A stretch of DNA of 64,000 nucleotides from JAWPMT01 sp965267435 (GTDB taxonomy: Bacteria; Bacteroidota; Bacteroidia; Cytophagales; Cyclobacteriaceae), in the NCBI GenBank assembly GCA_965267435.1, contig OZ253960.1:1674001-1738000 (forward strand), in the 5' to 3' direction. The notes under the pieces are model-generated. The model searched no databases. It had not been told where the DNA came from and worked only from the letters and a program-made list of their open reading frames with translations. The translations under genes were made by a program, and so were the position numbers. This document shows, one piece after another, positions 63,879-64,000 of the stretch; position 1 is the stretch's first letter, and each line of letters starts with the position of its first letter.

Positions 63879-64000
63879 ATGGAAGGGCCTCCGCCAGATA
63901 AAAGACACATTGAAGGATTGGCGAAAGGCATTATTGAAGAATTGGTTCGCGCCAACCTGACAATGCACCAAATGCAAATTGAGGGATGGGCACACACCGC
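63879..64000 (+). CDS. Start of a third gene in the DUF2589 cluster, truncated by the window
   Basis: An open frame with an ATG at 63879 continues to the window edge without a stop (40 codons). It reads MEGPPPDKRHIEGLAKGIIE, then a helix-like stretch with Leu, Ala, Gln and Met (LVRANLTMHQMQIEGWAH). The short hydrophobic/charged helix resembles the N-terminal helix of the two preceding DUF2589 proteins, but the strand segment is not in view, so membership is not established. It is the third co-oriented gene in the cluster, 103 bases after the second copy. Confidence 0.55.
   Translation, partial: MEGPPPDKRHIEGLAKGIIEELVRANLTMHQMQIEGWAHT

Noticed and set aside
1..64000. CRISPR array, prophage or insertion sequence
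   Set aside because: No evenly spaced direct repeats, transposase, integrase or phage structural genes were seen.

Overview
The window is a chromosomal segment of a Bacteroidota bacterium. The evidence is a SusC/SusD pair, DUF5916, DUF4136 and DUF1080 proteins, orphan FtsX-type permeases, exported hydrolases, and a promoter with the phylum's TTTG-N19-TAnnTTTG layout. Base composition is near 50% G+C in the stretches I counted. Sequence alone does not place it below phylum. No tRNA, rRNA, insertion sequence, prophage or CRISPR array was found.

Layout. 0-4.4 kb: the 3' part of leuS, a PKD lipoprotein with a terminator, then a 0.5 kb AT-rich gap with several perfect DnaA boxes, a candidate replication origin. 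4.4-24 kb: mostly housekeeping and envelope genes: orphan FtsX permease, metallophosphoesterase, L,D-transpeptidase, two LPP20-like exported proteins, Na+/solute symporter, TRIC/UPF0126 channel, DUF5916 outer-membrane protein, GT4 glycosyltransferase, an ECF sigma-factor operon with three small membrane proteins, DUF4136 lipoprotein, a Lys-rich gene broken at a poly-A tract, an MtnK-like kinase coupled to an exported ADP-ribosylglycohydrolase, and a KamA-type radical SAM enzyme. 24-42 kb: exported enzymes (SGNH esterase, Tat-type PLP enzyme, S51 peptidase, sulfatase, BNR/VPS10 protein, DUF1080), two more orphan permeases, DHFR-like, SRPBCC and AlkD proteins, a MetR-like LysR regulator, and a 0.9 kb gap full of hairpin repeats.

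42-46 kb: a DtxR/MntR-type repressor diverges from a TonB receptor and a coupled thioredoxin. A DtxR-like operator lies between the promoter boxes of the receptor, so the pair looks metal-regulated. 46-59 kb: a long minus-strand array, SusC, SusD, SGNH protein, SLC13 transporter, BNR/VPS10 protein, M20 peptidase, DUF819 membrane protein and a small exported protein. Divergent from SusC is a membrane-anchored HTH protein that could sense the substrate and control the array. A CocE/S15-type hydrolase follows it. 62-64 kb: two complete DUF2589 proteins and the start of a third open reading frame, a cluster of unknown function cut by the window edge.

Least conventional candidates: the DUF2589 cluster, the sigma-factor operon ending in a His-rich membrane peptide, the membrane HTH regulator, the kinase/ADP-ribosylglycohydrolase pair, the poly-A frameshift and the putative oriC.
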